Of a stretch of DNA of 64,000 nucleotides, positions 10,793 to 22,639 are shown in pieces; positions within the stretch are counted from its first letter, which is position 1, and each line of letters starts with the position of its first letter. The notes under the pieces were generated by a model, which was given only the letters and a program-made list of their open reading frames with translations, searched no databases and was not told the origin of the DNA. The translations under genes and the position numbers were made by a program. Source of the DNA: Pomphorhynchus laevis (lineage: Eukaryota; Acanthocephala; Palaeacanthocephala; Echinorhynchida; Pomphorhynchidae); contig WNNJ02000693.1 in assembly GCA_012934845.2 (NCBI GenBank), positions 1-64,000 on the forward strand, read 5' to 3'.

Positions 10793-12475
10793 ATATATAA
10801 TATATATAAATCATAGTAAATACAGGACGAATGCGTACTAAACACATTTTACAAGCTAATATATAGCTTGTAATAAATATATCAAACTAATTTGTTGTTT
10901 AAAGTACTTACGTGAAACATTAAAGATATAAAAAATTAATAGTTCCAAATCATAGTAATTAAATGATTACCTGATTATATATTAATTAAAAAATTAATAG
11001 ATAATTAGCTGAGCAATTAGTTTTTGAAATTTGCAATGAGTTAAAGTTGAAAGATGAGTTTAATTTGAAATGAGTTTAAGTTATAAAAATTGTAATTGAA
11101 AAAATATTTTTTTATATTATATTTATAAATATAATATTGATATAAATATTTTATTTATATTTTATAAATATAATATAAATGTATAATAAATATTTTTAGT
11201 TTTATTTAATAAATTGTAATTTGATTTGTCGCTTTAAAAATCCAAAATATTACATTTTTATTTAATCTAGAAAATTAGAAACAATATAAACATAAAAAAT
11301 ATTCGCTTACACTATTCTTCGAACTTTATGATTTTATAATAAAATTTACTAATAAAAATAAAGCAACATCACATGTATTAGTGATTGTAATTTTAGATAT
11401 ATACTTGTAATATCAATATATTCATAAAAATAATAATTATTGTTTAAATTCTTTAACATTAAATTATAAAATTTAAATTATCATGAAAATATTTATGGTT
11501 TCATTATTCCATTATTCTATTTCATTATTTCATTATTATTCAGCAGTTAATCTTATAACTGAAGTTTAGAAGTTTAGAAGCAAAATGGAATGTTTTTCAA
11601 CATTAGACTATGCGAAACGATCGAATGTAAAATTGAAAATGTTTCTGAGAACAATTGAAAATATTTGGACATTGGAAATATTTTTCTGTTGGATTTATGA
11701 AAATAAAGTTTTAATTATTTAAATAAATATAATTTCAATTAAATCTAAGTGAATTATACAGTTACCAAAATGGCAATTTAAAGACAGTTTCTGCTCTAAT
11801 GTTAGATCATATTTTTACTAGAAACGTAAATATCCTAAAATATATTTCAAATAGCGTTGAAAACATGATATTACCAAGAGTATACTTGATCCGTGGTTAA
11901 ACAGCTGCTAAGAATATTTAAAGCTATATTATGTAAGGCACAATATAACTCATCCGCTGCAAGCACATCCAATTTACAATTATACAGCTCAGCCATAAAC
12001 AGCTACAAAATTAAATTTAATCTAATCGGCCAATATATGATCAATTACGTCTTCAATATTTGGAAGAATTCGACTTTGAGAATGCATCAGTGGAATTTAA
12101 TTTCGGCCTTATATAGAAAAGGTTATCAAGCCTTTGATCAACATACACAGCAAATTCACTTCGAATGAAATTAATCTACGATAAAAGGATATGAATCAAA
12201 AGCTTTGATTTTAATATAAAACAAGATTTAATAGAAACAATTGCTTGGCCGAATTTTTTCTACTATTTAAGCTTTGAACGCTTTGAGCAAAGCGTTTACC
12301 ATATATTTAATAACCATATCATTTGCAATTGAAAATATGTTTAAACCATTTTCTCCGTAACCTGTTAAAAGATAAATGTTTAAAAGATGAATGTTTGATT
12401 TCATCTTTAAAGCAAAATCTTATTATCCTTCTAATGTAGATAAATTTATTTATCCATATAACATTTCGGTAGGGA

Positions 12476-13300
12476 TTGAAAAACAAACAAATATTGCATT
12501 CAGTAAACATGAAAACAAACAAGTTCTTTAACGAGTTCCTTAGATCATTCATTAATCAATATGGCGATAGAGTTATTCTAAACTCGGTTAAGGTAGTCAA
12601 TAAATCTTACAGGATTTCTTTGGTCACTTCTGACCTGACCTCACCATACTTGAAATACTTCAACGAAAAGTTATCAAACAAAGGGATATTGGCCTTTAAG
12701 CCAATCAACGATTCGGTCAAGATAACCAACATTATTTCCGATCTCGACGATTAAGACATCTAAGATCTTGAAAAGATCTTCAACTTACAATGGGTACGAT
12801 TTATTAGAAATAAAGATGATTCTCCTCTTCCGAATGAGTTTGCAAACACGACGGAGGAGAACGCTAGCATCCTTGCTAACTAGGCCAGCAAACCCTTCTT
12901 GGAGTGTAATGCAATGGCACACCAGCATGTAGTGACTGTGGCCAACAACACCCAGCATGGTCGAGGAGATGCTCTGTCTTTAAAGAATATGTCAAGAGAC
13001 ATTATCTCCCGAAGACAAAATCTAATTCCTCAAACAAATTCAATACGGTGTGCAGCTCGTCAGTTTCAAACACAGAAGATTTCACGAGCCTATTCAAGAT
13101 ATTACATCATGATTCCAAAAATTCAATAGAACAACTTATAACAGGTTTGGTGAACTCCTTTCGCAAATTACCAGTAATTACCGCTCCTGTACCCAATATC
13201 TCCAAAACGAGATCCACATCTTATACTCTAAACAAGAAGTCAAAGAAAAGATCGACTTCGTCGAATCCACAGATCCTTACATCAAGCTAGCGAAGGACGA
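12476..13300 (+). pseudogene. LINE-A copy A ORF1 (gag-like), broken
   Basis: The segment NKFFNEFLRSFINQYGDRVI and YRISLVTSDLTSPYLKYF parallels LREFSTTLKNRVLFNSVRYN and VRISFASPDILDSYMRYF in copy B ORF1, and so defines the RNA-binding (gag-like) part. The first open stretch ends at 12754. Later pieces lie in other frames (12899-13129 and 13048-13290), and no clear zinc knuckle is readable in this copy. In such LINEs ORF1 packages the RNA. Confidence 0.55.
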
Positions 13301-13379
13301 AATCAACTAGGACTTTGCGGTCACCACGGGAGATGAAGATAACCCCCGTTATCTTCAGCACTGCAGCTAACTTTACACA

Positions 13380-14600
13380 ATGCAAAGAATTCAAGAGCAT
13401 TTTTCACTAAATATCCTTCAATTGAATTCGGGAGGTGCTTCTATCCTCAGCCTTCTATCTATTAGAGATGTAGATGTTATAGTCCTTCAAAAGACGCGGT
13501 CTATCCGGCTCCCCCAGGACATTACTCGATTTATCCCTAAGAACATCTACACCCACTTTACTCTGTATATAACCCCCTCACTCTTCTTCATATCAGTCTT
13601 TTAACCCGAGTTAAATGCTCCTTATGATCTTCCCTCCTGTTAAACTACGATTGTCCAGCTTTGTCTTGTTTAGGTATATCACTCTGTAAGAACAGTAAAC
13701 GCATCAGTATAACCAATATCTACATCCGACCAAGGGAGATTCACAACAACCGTGACCTCATGGATCGTATTTTAGGTAATGGCTATTACATGTTACTTGG
13801 TGACTTTAACGACAGAACTGATCGATGGATTAATGCAGCACTCCGCAGAGCCAGTAACGACTATCTCATTCACAAACCACAGTCACATACCTTTCATTGT
13901 TCAAAAACAACTTCTCTTCTCGATATATTACTGCTTCATAAGATGTTGTTGATAAAACCCATCTGCACGGAGCAGTCGCGTCAACAACTAACCATCTCTC
14001 ATGACCTAATTCGCTGGCGGATAGAAAAATATATGTTGCTTATAAGGAGGTTTCACTTTGATCCTATCAGAGTGCCGTTCTTCCAGACATCTATCCAACT
14101 CTTCCCCTACATTGTTTGGGGAAGAGTTGGGTAAACTGTATTGTTTAGCTATATCACTCTGTAAAAACGGTAAAGCATCAGTATAGCCAATATCTACATT
14201 CGTTCAGGAGAAATACACAAGAACCGTGACCTCCTGGATCGTATTTTGGATAGTGGCTATGACATGTTACTTGGTGATTTCAACGACATAACTGGTCGTT
14301 GGATTAATGCAGCACTTCTAAGAGCCAGGAAGGACAACTATCTTATTCAAAAACCACCAGCCCCCACCTTTCATTGCTCAACAACAAATTCACTCTTCGA
14401 CATTTTACTGTTACATAAATTGGTTGTTAAAACACATCTACACTGAACAGTCGCGGCAAAATCAAACCTCCTCTCATAACCTAATTCGTTGGCGGATAGA
14501 GGAAGATACGTTACTTAGGAGAAGGTTTCACTTTGATCCATCAGATTGGCCTTCTTTCAGGCAACTATCCAATTCTTCCCAAAAATTGGAATTGAGAGTT
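13380..14600 (+). pseudogene. LINE-A copy A endonuclease with duplicated C-terminal half
   Basis: The APE-type endonuclease nicks target DNA. The N-terminal motif LNILQLNSGG and the catalytic-loop motif GDFND are visible. The half carrying GDFND occurs twice, at 13666-14120 (MLLGDFNDRTDRWINAALRR) and at 14141-14600 (MLLGDFNDITGRWINAALLR). The second is diverged from the first by many substitutions. Each copy continues into the same linker (HDLIRW or HNLIRW, then RRFHFDP). Frame breaks occur between and within the halves. Confidence 0.75.
13666..14600 (+). repeat. 475-bp direct duplication with a perfect palindrome at the junction
   Basis: The two units start TTGTTTAG at 13666 and 14141. The junction carries a perfect inverted repeat, CCAACTCTTCCCC (14095-14107) against GGGGAAGAGTTGG (14118-14130), with a 10-nt loop. 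The left arm is native LINE sequence, because copy B has CCAACTCTTTCCC at the same place. The right arm is therefore the added part. Confidence 0.85.
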
Positions 14601-15216
14601 TGACCGAATTTTATTCCTACCTCTCATCGCAAGCTACCGCTTTGCTATCGACTACCTATAATGGTTGCTTATACAATCCCACTCCTACAAAACTCAAGAT
14701 CCTAGCCAAAATTCTACACCTTCCTAATCTCTATGTTTCCAATAGATAGGCCGTCTCGAATGAATACTGGAGCACTATATATAGGTTCCAGCTGAGCGGA
14801 GACAGAGCGAGCATTGCTCGCCTTAACCCTTCTCAGTCTTCTTTTTGGAACAATTTCGAGAAAGAGAAGTTTGTCTGCTGGAAGGATAGAGCATTAAGTT
14901 GGATTGGTAGCATAGGACTTGATAAAGTTTTAGAAGAGTCACTATCCCTACATAATAATGGAGCCATTCAAACCCCAACCAATACCGCCTTGGTTTGACT
15001 TCAGGAGTAGGGACTTATCTGTTACAGATATCCTTAACTCCTGGGGACCACGTCCGGGTACCTCCAAATCCCAAACGCCACTCCACTCGGGTCCGTCAGC
15101 TTTTGACATACAGTCAGAGAAAGGAGGTCGTCATCACAATGCTATTAGCGTCACCATCTAACATTGCTGCCATAAATATCAGCCGTCGTGTTTTTATACC
15201 AAAAAAGAAATAGATT

Positions 15217-16060
15217 TCATATCCTAAAGATCTGCGGCCTATCTCTATTCAAAACTTCCTCATCTCCATTCACAAAAAAGCGCTTGGCGTAAAATCCGCG
15301 ACCATCTAAGTTGGCGAAATTTAATCCGACCAGGTTTATGGGTGGGTAAAAGATCGCTCGGTCCATACTGTAATAGGTGAAGTGCATCCGTTTTATCCAG
15401 ATAATAGTCATCAGCTTGGTGTGGCAGTTTTTCTTGACTTGTCTGCTGCATCTGACCGCATTTCCATTTTTTGTTATCTCTTCTCTCAGGTCCTTTGGGT
15501 TCCCTACGAGAATTGGTAACAGGATGGAAATAATGTGGTAAACCAAGCGATTATTCTATGATGATGACCCTGATGCATGTAAGTTCTACCCTATTACAGG
15601 TGTGCCTCAAAGTTCCCCACTTTCTCCAATCTTGTATCTTGCTGCATCCATTGAACTTTATAAAAAATTTAAACGCGATCAACATCTAGTGGTATACGCT
15701 GATTATACAACATCCCTGTTTTCTGGACGCAGGTGCAAAGATGTAGTCTAGGACATCAGTTGTTTCTTTTTAAGATTAAAAGATAAGTTACCCTAATTCA
15801 ATCTTATTTTAAACTCCAACAAATCGCAGGTATGCCACCAAAAAGAAACTTAATAAACTAGCACTCTCTACACTCTCCTCCATTTTGAAGCCTCAACCAT
15901 TCCCCATTTTTACGAGTCGAGTAAAATATCTGGGGTTCACTGTTACGGTGAATTGGTAGGCGAAAGCTAACTTGGATAGACTAAAACGTATTCTGAATAG
16001 AGCTAGGTGGGTCCTGAAACGGGCTTAGCATCTGTCATTGAATGGGAATACCCAAGTGCG
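15217..16060 (+). pseudogene. LINE-A copy A reverse transcriptase, broken
   Basis: Readable motifs in order: PKDLRPISIQNFLISIHKKA (fingers), GVAVFLDLSAASDRI (palm motif A), GVPQSSPLSPILYLAASIEL (motif B), LVVYADYTTSLF (motif C, with the second catalytic Asp replaced by Tyr) and the thumb FTSRVKYLGFTVTVNW. The motifs are spread over all three frames. The copy is inactive. Confidence 0.8.
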
Positions 16061-16290
16061 CCTCTGGGGTACTTAGGCAATCTCAGGATTAGTCTTCTTT
16101 TCATGACGACGTCCCACAGAGCAAAGACTAAGGTTTCTCAAGTTCCTCATCTCGCAATCACCGAGCATTGTCCGCCTTGATTGCATTCTTCTGGGGTTTA
16201 CCTCGGGTGGTTCAGTCGAAGGGCGGCGTATTGGATTGGCTCAGATTCCATACTGGACCTGAGGCCTTGACGATATTTTTGAAGACTTAC

Positions 16291-18060
16291 ATTATTGTGT
16301 CTGGCATTTTTTATAATTTGACTTATTTTCTTTATACATGTTTCTTTTTTTATCAGTTGTATATATTTTTGTTAACAAAATTCTTATTATTGTCATATCT
16401 AATAAAACAAGTCTAGCGCTGATACTCTGCATACTAAGACTTGAAAATCTGTCTCTATAATTCAGTTGGTACAATTTCAGACACAGTTTGCTACCACGCC
16501 AAAGAATCCTCTCCAAATTCTCAATTACACATTTGGTCATAGGAAACGATGCCTGAATACCGTATTCAATATATGGCCTGGCTAATGCGTCAAATAAAGA
16601 TGCAGATGAATTGGCGATAGAAAGACGAAAACTTTTAAAAAATTAAAAATAAATTTGAATGAGAAATTTCTTAATGGAATTTTAATAGCGCTTTCTTAAA
16701 AGCACTATTTCTTAATGAGAAGTAGCGATTTTCGAGCTTTGGTAATGAGTCTATTTGTATCTACCCTTGTCTTTATTTAGACTATGGTGCTATGCAATTC
16801 CCAGATCATTAACCGAATTTAAGCTTGCTATTTCATTTAGTCCCAACATATATTCCGAAAGCTTGGTCAAATTACCTACACATAAATGGTAGAATTTTTG
16901 AACATTTAATAATAGGCAATTATCACGACCCCAAGAGAATAGTTTATTAATATTAGCTTAAATGTGACTGTACTCTTCTAAAGAATCCATCTTGTTGTAC
17001 ATCTTAATATGATATGTATAAGTAAGGTATTCACAACTAGATGTCCACATAAAAATGTGTATGAAAGAGTTGAAAAATATCGGATCAGAGACAGACCCCT
17101 TGAGGCACATTTTTAACTGATGCTGCGAGATTATGATAAAATATCTGGCACCCGAGAAATACCCACAACATGATATTGATACTTACAATATGTTGTGATA
17201 TATTGATATGATATATTGATACGCACAAAATAGCTATCAATCCGGCAATTAGGTAATGCTTAAAGAAAATCATGCAAAACACGTTCGAACGCCCGACTGA
17301 GTCAAAGAACAACACGCCGATCGTAGCTCTTTGAAATGCTAATTATACCCACGATTCCCTGGCACATAACAAATTTGTTAAACCCGATATTCCCTTACAG
17401 AACCGTGTTGGGCAGTAGATAACTGATTGGAACTCTGTATATAAGATGTATTGTAAATAAGATGCTTGCTGATAATATGCTCCATGATTTTATTAACATG
17501 ACTTGCTAAGCAAACAGACCTATAGTTTACAAGATTCGAACGATTGCCTCTTTTATAAATTAGTACTACAGTCGCTTTCTTTCCAATCTATCGGTATTTC
17601 CTGTATATATAAATACTACTGGAACAAAGCTGCGAGATGGTAACTGAGTTGATAATTCAAAAAGATTAAGATTTCATCGAGACCTGAAGCAGAAAATAAA
17701 GAAAGGCTACTTAATGCAAAATGCACTTCAAATAAAATCACGATAATATCTGGTTAAGTTAAATCTTTACGTGAAGTTTCGTCAATTAAGGAGAATGAAG
17801 TGTTAAATAATTGAAATACTTAGCTCTCAGTCATTTCATTTTGAGACTGCACAATACTATCACCTATACGTAATACGGAAATTGAATGAGAAACTTTATT
17901 ACTCCTCCTCACATAATACTAAAACGTTTTATGATGGCTAGTAACTGAATTGGCTAATGTCATCTCATATTCTCGCCATTTTGATATTATCACCCTCCAG
18001 AGACGTATTGTGGTATAACATGTTGAACTTGCATTGTGGTATAAGATATTTATCTCTCAA
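16291..18060 (-). mobile_element. LINE-C fragment (RTE/CR1-like), minus strand, degenerate
   Basis: Minus-strand reading gives, in order, a linker with SNKVSHSISVLRIGDSIV, palm motif B as VPQG (17085-17100), a VNDLGI motif near 16800 (equivalent to the KDLGV block after the catalytic core), and the C-terminal block ALARPYIEYGIQASFPMTKC. The last is equivalent to the LEYCVQAWSPYLKKD block that ends RTE/CR1-type ORF2. Motif C is not clearly readable. The copy is 5'-truncated and frame-broken, and sits exactly between the two LINE-A copies in opposite orientation. Confidence 0.7.
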
Positions 18061-18214
18061 AATAACTTTGTGAGATCAAAAAATGTGCAGTGTTAGTGCT
18101 TTCTGAGCATCAAAAGAAGCAAATTTCAACGATTTTGCAATGGAAATCAGCTAGTCTCAAGGGAAAAACGATGACAATAAGGTAGCATCTTGTCGTATTA
18201 AGACTGGAGCAACG

Positions 18215-19041
18215 TTGAGTAACGTTTCTGGTATTCCTGTGGAGGGTGAATTACTTCCCCCTATCCCCAAAATGATCAATTTGGGTATTATTAACTCAAA
18301 AAGCCTACTGAGAGGCATCTACTTTTTAATATTTCTTCGTGAATTTTCGACAACTTTAAAGAACAGAGTTTTATTTAACTCCGTGCGATACAATGATAAT
18401 TCAGTAAGAATATCCTTCGCCTCCCCGGACATTCTGGATAGTTACATGAGGTACTTTGAAAAGATTCTCAGATTTAGCTATATTTGAATCAAAACCCATT
18501 CTTGCCTCTATCAAAATTAATATTTTAACATTAATAATATAATTATTAATTTTTTCCATCCCATCTGGAAGAGGATGATCTCGAATTATTACGAAACACA
18601 TTTAATATATCGAACATCCGCCCCTGTTGGGCAGGAATGGCTTCCCACTCAATATAGACTTTGGCACGGCTGCCTTGGAGCAGGCAGAAATTCTTGAGAA
18701 AACTGTATGCAACCCGTTTTTGGGATTTAATCTGCGATTTCGTATCATAAGCAAAGAATAGTATACATTCACGCACTGTAGCAGTTGTCATAAGTGGGGC
18801 CACTGGGCCTCCAGTTGCCGCCGCCCTGCTACATGTGGGGTGTGCGGCTCATCCTCTTGCAGTGATTTGATTGCTGGGAGTAAGTGCCTGGCGTCCTGTT
18901 TATGCTCCAACTGCGGTGGGCCTCACTCTGCTTGGAGCAGGAAATGCCTTTCTTTAAAGAAATATGTTAATTTATTTGTCACTCCGGCCTCAAAGATAAG
19001 ATCCTACTCTGATGCAGCGACCCCCTCGGTCCAAACTAATT
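18215..19041 (+). pseudogene. LINE-A copy B ORF1 with two CCHC zinc knuckles
   Basis: The N-terminal gag-like segment is readable at 18215-18487 (LREFSTTLKNRVLF). After frame changes, the knuckles are at about 18776-18950: CSSCHKWGHWASSC (C-x2-C-x4-H-x4-C), then CSNCGGPHSAWSRKC (C-x2-C-x3-H-x6-C). The second has the CGGPH signature common in Jockey- and I-group ORF1 proteins, which bind the element RNA. Stops and shifts between segments show it is a pseudogene. Confidence 0.75.
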
Positions 19042-19404
19042 AGAGAGGTATGACCGATGCGGAGTTAATGAATATAATTGACCTAAGACAAGTTAAATCG
19101 AAGAAACAGACTGAGCTGCTTGTACAATCTCTCCTGTCACCCCTTTTCCAGACGCCGTCGATTTTAATCCAGTCTGTTGTGTTGACTTCCAAAAAGATGG
19201 GGCTTCGGCCAATCCCATCCCCCATCTATAGCTTGGTAAAATGATAAAGGCGAAGACCAACAATAGGGGAAATGAAGACATTACCCAGGGGCAAGTATCT
19301 ACCCTGGACAAGGCTGTTGGCGGGAAGGGAAACCTTCCTGCACCTAGCTCTTTCTAGGTAGGCAATCCCCCTAATCCCCCTAGAGTACTCGTGATACTTT
19401 TTCA

Positions 19405-20050
19405 CTGAATATTCTTTAGTGGAATTCGGGAGGTGCTTCTGCCCTTAGACTTCTATTCGGTAGAGATGCAGATGTTATGGTCCTTCAGGAGACGCGGTAT
19501 ATCCGTCTCCCCAGGACATTACTCGATTTATTCCTAAGCATATCTGTTCCCACTATACTCCGTACATAAATTCTCCTCACTCCTTTTCATCTCAAGGACT
19601 TTTGACATTAGTTAAGTGCTCCTTAAGGTCCTCCCTCTTGATAAACTACTCGTGTCCAGCTCTGTCTTGTCTGGTAGTTTCACTCTGTAAGAACGGTAAA
19701 CGCCTCAGTCTAGCCAATGTCTACATTCGTCCAGGGGAGATCCATAAAAATCGTGACCTCCAGGATAGTATTATTGACAGCGACTATGACATGATACTTG
19801 GGGATTTCAACGATAGAACTATTCGTTGGATCAATGCAGCACTTCGCAGAGCTATGAACGCTTATCTTAGTCACAAACCACCGACCTCTACCTTTCATTG
19901 CATCTACAAATTTTATCCTTGGCATTTTACTGCTTCACTCGAGGTGGTTGTTAAAACTCCTCTGCACGGAGCAGTCGCGTCAGCAATTGTCCACCACTTA
20001 TGACCTAATTCGTTGGAGAACTGAGGAAGATATGTTGTTTCGAAGGAGGT
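19405..20050 (+). pseudogene. LINE-A copy B endonuclease, broken
   Basis: An N-terminal block equivalent to NSGGASALRLLFGRDADVMV precedes the longest open piece (19602-20003). That piece has SLANVYIRPGEIHKNRDLQD and MILGDFNDRTIRWINAALRR, the GDFND catalytic loop of APE-type LINE endonucleases. The downstream linker YDLIRWRTEEDMLFRRRF matches both endonuclease units in copy A. Confidence 0.75.
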
Positions 20051-20710
20051 TTCACATTGATCCGATCAGAGTGGCCTTCTTTCAAGCGGCTATCCAACTC
20101 TTTCCCAGAAAAGGAAATGAGTGTCTGATGAATTTAATACCTACCTCTTTTCGCAAGATACCGCGATTTTATCAATACCTATAAAAGTCGTATATACAAT
20201 CCAACTTCGACGAAACTCAAGGTTTTAGCGAAATTGCTTAACCTCCATAATCTCTCTGTTTCGGCCAAACAGGCTATCTCGAATGAATACTGGAGCGCTA
20301 GATATAGGTTCCAGTTGGTAGGGATAGGGGGAGCATTGCTCGCTTTAACCCATCTCAGTCTTCGTTTTGGAAGATTTTCAAGAAGGAGAAGTTTGTTTGT
20401 TGTAAGGATAGGGCATTGGGTTGGATAGATAATGTAGGCTTTGACAAAGGTTCGGAGGAGTCACTAGCCCTACAAACTATGGAGCCACTGAATCAACTCA
20501 ACCAATCCCGCATTGGTGTAACTTCAGGAGTAGGGATCTATCTGTTACTCATATCCTTAACTCATGGGGTCCACTCACAAGCACCTCCAAATCCGTCGCT
20601 CCACTTTCTTCTCGGGTCTGTCAATTTTTGACAGCCGAACAGTGAAGAAAGGTGGCCGTCACAATGCTTCTAGCCTTCCCATCCGATGTAGCAGTCATCA
20701 ATATTAGTAA

Positions 20711-21193
20711 GTGAGTTTTTTTCCTATGAAAATATCCTGCTCATGTCCTAAAGATCTGCGACCCATTTCGATTCAAAATGTTTTCGTGTCGATTTACAAA
20801 AAAGAGCTTGCTCGTAAAATCTGCGACAATTTATGTAGGTGCAAAGACGTTGTCTCGGACATCAGTCGCTTCCTTTTAAGATTAAAAGACCAGTTACCCA
20901 AATCCAATCTTATTTAAAAATCCGCCAAATCGCAGGTGGTTGTCTTTCGTGGCACCCCTGCAACAAAGCAAAAACTTAAGAAATTAGCACTATCTGCGCT
21001 CTCCTCCATATTTGCCTCTGAACCACTTCATATCTTCACAAGTCGAGTAAAATACCTGGGGTTCACCGTTACGGTGAACTGGTCGACGAAAGCTGACCTG
21101 GATAGACTCAAACGTATCCTAAAGAAAGCTATGTGGGCTCTGAAACAAGCCCAGCATCTGTCATTGAAAGGGAAAACCCAGGTGCGCCTTTAG
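20711..21193 (+). pseudogene. LINE-A copy B reverse transcriptase remnant, palm missing
   Basis: PKDLRPISIQNVFVSIYKKE (fingers) runs directly into CRCKDVVSDISRFLLRLKDQ (after motif C) near 20835. In copy A the same points are separated by about 440 bp that encode motifs A, B and C. The thumb VVVFRGTPATKQKLKKLALS and FTSRVKYLGFTVTVNW follow. Confidence 0.8.
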
Positions 21194-21450
21194 GGCACTT
21201 GGGCTATCTCGGGATTAGTCTTCTTCTAAAGAAGATGTTCCTCAGACCAAATGCTAAGGTTTCTTAAGCTCCTCGTCTCTCGTTTACCCAGCATAGTTCG
21301 CGCCGATTGGATCCTTCGGGGGGGTGAAAGACTTTGAGTGGTTCTGTTGGAAAGCGGCGTGTTGGATCGATTGAGGGATCATATCCCCCTGGATCTGAGG
21401 CCATGAAGAAGTGGGGAAGACTTCAAAGAAGATGTAGCTTTGAAGTTATG

Positions 21451-22177
21451 ATGGTTACTCAATTTTTGCGATGTACTTGATATATTGCCTATCATTATGC
21501 TTGTAATTTAAAAGAATCATTTATTTATTTACATTTATCTCTTAAAAGTTTTTGAACATACTGTTACCTCTTTTAAACATTTTTCTAAATTCTAAATCAC
21601 CCCACGCTGGTTTTTGCTTTTTGATCGTGCAAACAACCGTAACAGAAAAAATTATCTCAATTATTGTATAAATTTGTCTCCTATTTAGAAACGAAAGATC
21701 GTTACTAACCGTGTTTCAACGAATAAGACTTTTATTTTTAAAAAGTATTATCCGTATTACATTTCGTTAATCAAATTTGCAAAAAAATATTAAAACTCTA
21801 TCCTTATTGCTCAAAAAAGCAATATTTATTAATCATGGTGAATCTGCAAACAAATATCCAGAATAACAGCAAGCTCAATAACCGCATATTCCTATATTCT
21901 GAAATTGAAACATTTTGTAGCAAAGTAAAAAATTAAAAACATGTTATTGATATCGCAATGATATTTTTAATTCTTAATATTTAAAATGCTACACCAAAAG
22001 TCTTTAGATCGGGCAACTGAGTCTACGTATATTAATTTATAAATTAAAGTTCATGAAAGCAACTGTTCTGATATTCAATGTAATATTAAACTTTAGCTTG
22101 TTTGTATAATAGAATTATAAGAAAAGAAATTTATTCAAACACTATAATATAGAGAAAATTCGTTTTTAATCCGAATT
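21451..22177. other. A/T-rich spacer, nothing coding seen
   Basis: Contains only a short, 3'-truncated copy of repeat family T at 22005-22060 (GGGCAACTGAGTCTACGTAT). I see no open frame of interest on either strand. Confidence 0.5.
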
Positions 22178-22436
22178 ATTACAAGGCGAGGAAACAGGAA
22201 TATTTATTTGATTAGAAAAATCCAATATTTCGACGGCACTACGGCACGTCATCTTCAGGGTTGTATGTTTATTATTTCTCAAACTTTTTTTATGGAAAAG
22301 AAAAAAGTTTGTTTTCCTTAAAAAAAGTTTGAGAAATAATAAACATGTAACCCTGAAGATGACGTGCCGTAGTGCCGTCGAAATATTGGATTTTTCTAAT
22401 CAAATTAATATTCCTGTTTCCTCGCCTTCTTGTAAC
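22178..22436. repeat. Foldback element with arms of about 113 bp
   Basis: The left arm (22181-22291) and the right arm (22320-22433) are nearly perfect reverse complements, from AAGGCGAGGAAACAGGAATA at the ends to AAATAATAAACAT near the loop. Only a few mismatches are visible. Each arm carries, outward-reading, the phrase CCTGAAGATGACGTGCCG followed by GTCGAAATATTGG. The phrase contains its own short stem (GACG/CGTC). No coding capacity. Confidence 0.9.
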
Positions 22437-22639
22437 TATAATATAATCCTCTTCTATAACCTAGTCATAAATATCAAGGTTCATTACATAATAATTTAGG
22501 CCCTGCAATGCCAGTTCTTTCATTATCATTGGTACATAACTCATTGGTTTTTATTATCATTGGTTTTCTGAATATGGTGTTTATAAGCAGGCGTGAAATT
22601 TCTTCAATTCTTTAAAACGACATAAGCTCTATTTATTTG

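Larger units (their letters stand above)
9686..12440. other. A/T-rich region without recognised genes (upstream SOS-like intron or spacer)
   Basis: Holds the repeat cluster at 10302-10852 and several chance open frames. A plus-strand frame of 91 codons at 11893-12168 and a 46-codon one at 11585-11722 match nothing I know. A very short frame starting MAQNEVYKQ at about 10115 is followed by a possible GTAGGA donor. It could be a first exon, but support is thin. Earlier exons of the SOS-like gene may also be here, but I could not identify them. Confidence 0.4.
12440..16290 (+). mobile_element. LINE-A copy A, Jockey/I-group non-LTR retrotransposon, degenerate
   Basis: The parts run in LINE order on the plus strand. 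ORF1 (from 12476) comes first, then an APE-type endonuclease (from 13380: LNILQLNSGGASILSLLSIR, and MLLGDFNDRTDRWINAALRR), a linker, and a reverse transcriptase (15217-16060). The 3' end near 16290 is judged by similarity to copy B up to its tail. There are many stops and frame changes, so the copy is old. It carries an internal duplication of the endonuclease end. Group assignment rests on the ORF1 zinc knuckles of copy B and the endonuclease motifs. Confidence 0.8.
18110..21450 (+). mobile_element. LINE-A copy B, degenerate, reverse transcriptase core deleted
   Basis: Same order of parts as copy A and alignable with it through most of its length. ORF1 is at 18215-19041, the endonuclease at 19405-20050 and a reverse-transcriptase remnant at 20711-21193. 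It preserves the ORF1 zinc knuckles better than copy A. It lacks the endonuclease duplication and lacks the palm of the reverse transcriptase. The 3' end near 21450 (GAGGCCATGAAG...) parallels that of copy A at 16260. Confidence 0.8.

Noticed and set aside
15217-15546. Minus-strand frame of 109 codons
   Set aside because: Antisense to the LINE-A reverse transcriptase, whose palm motifs are readable on the plus strand.
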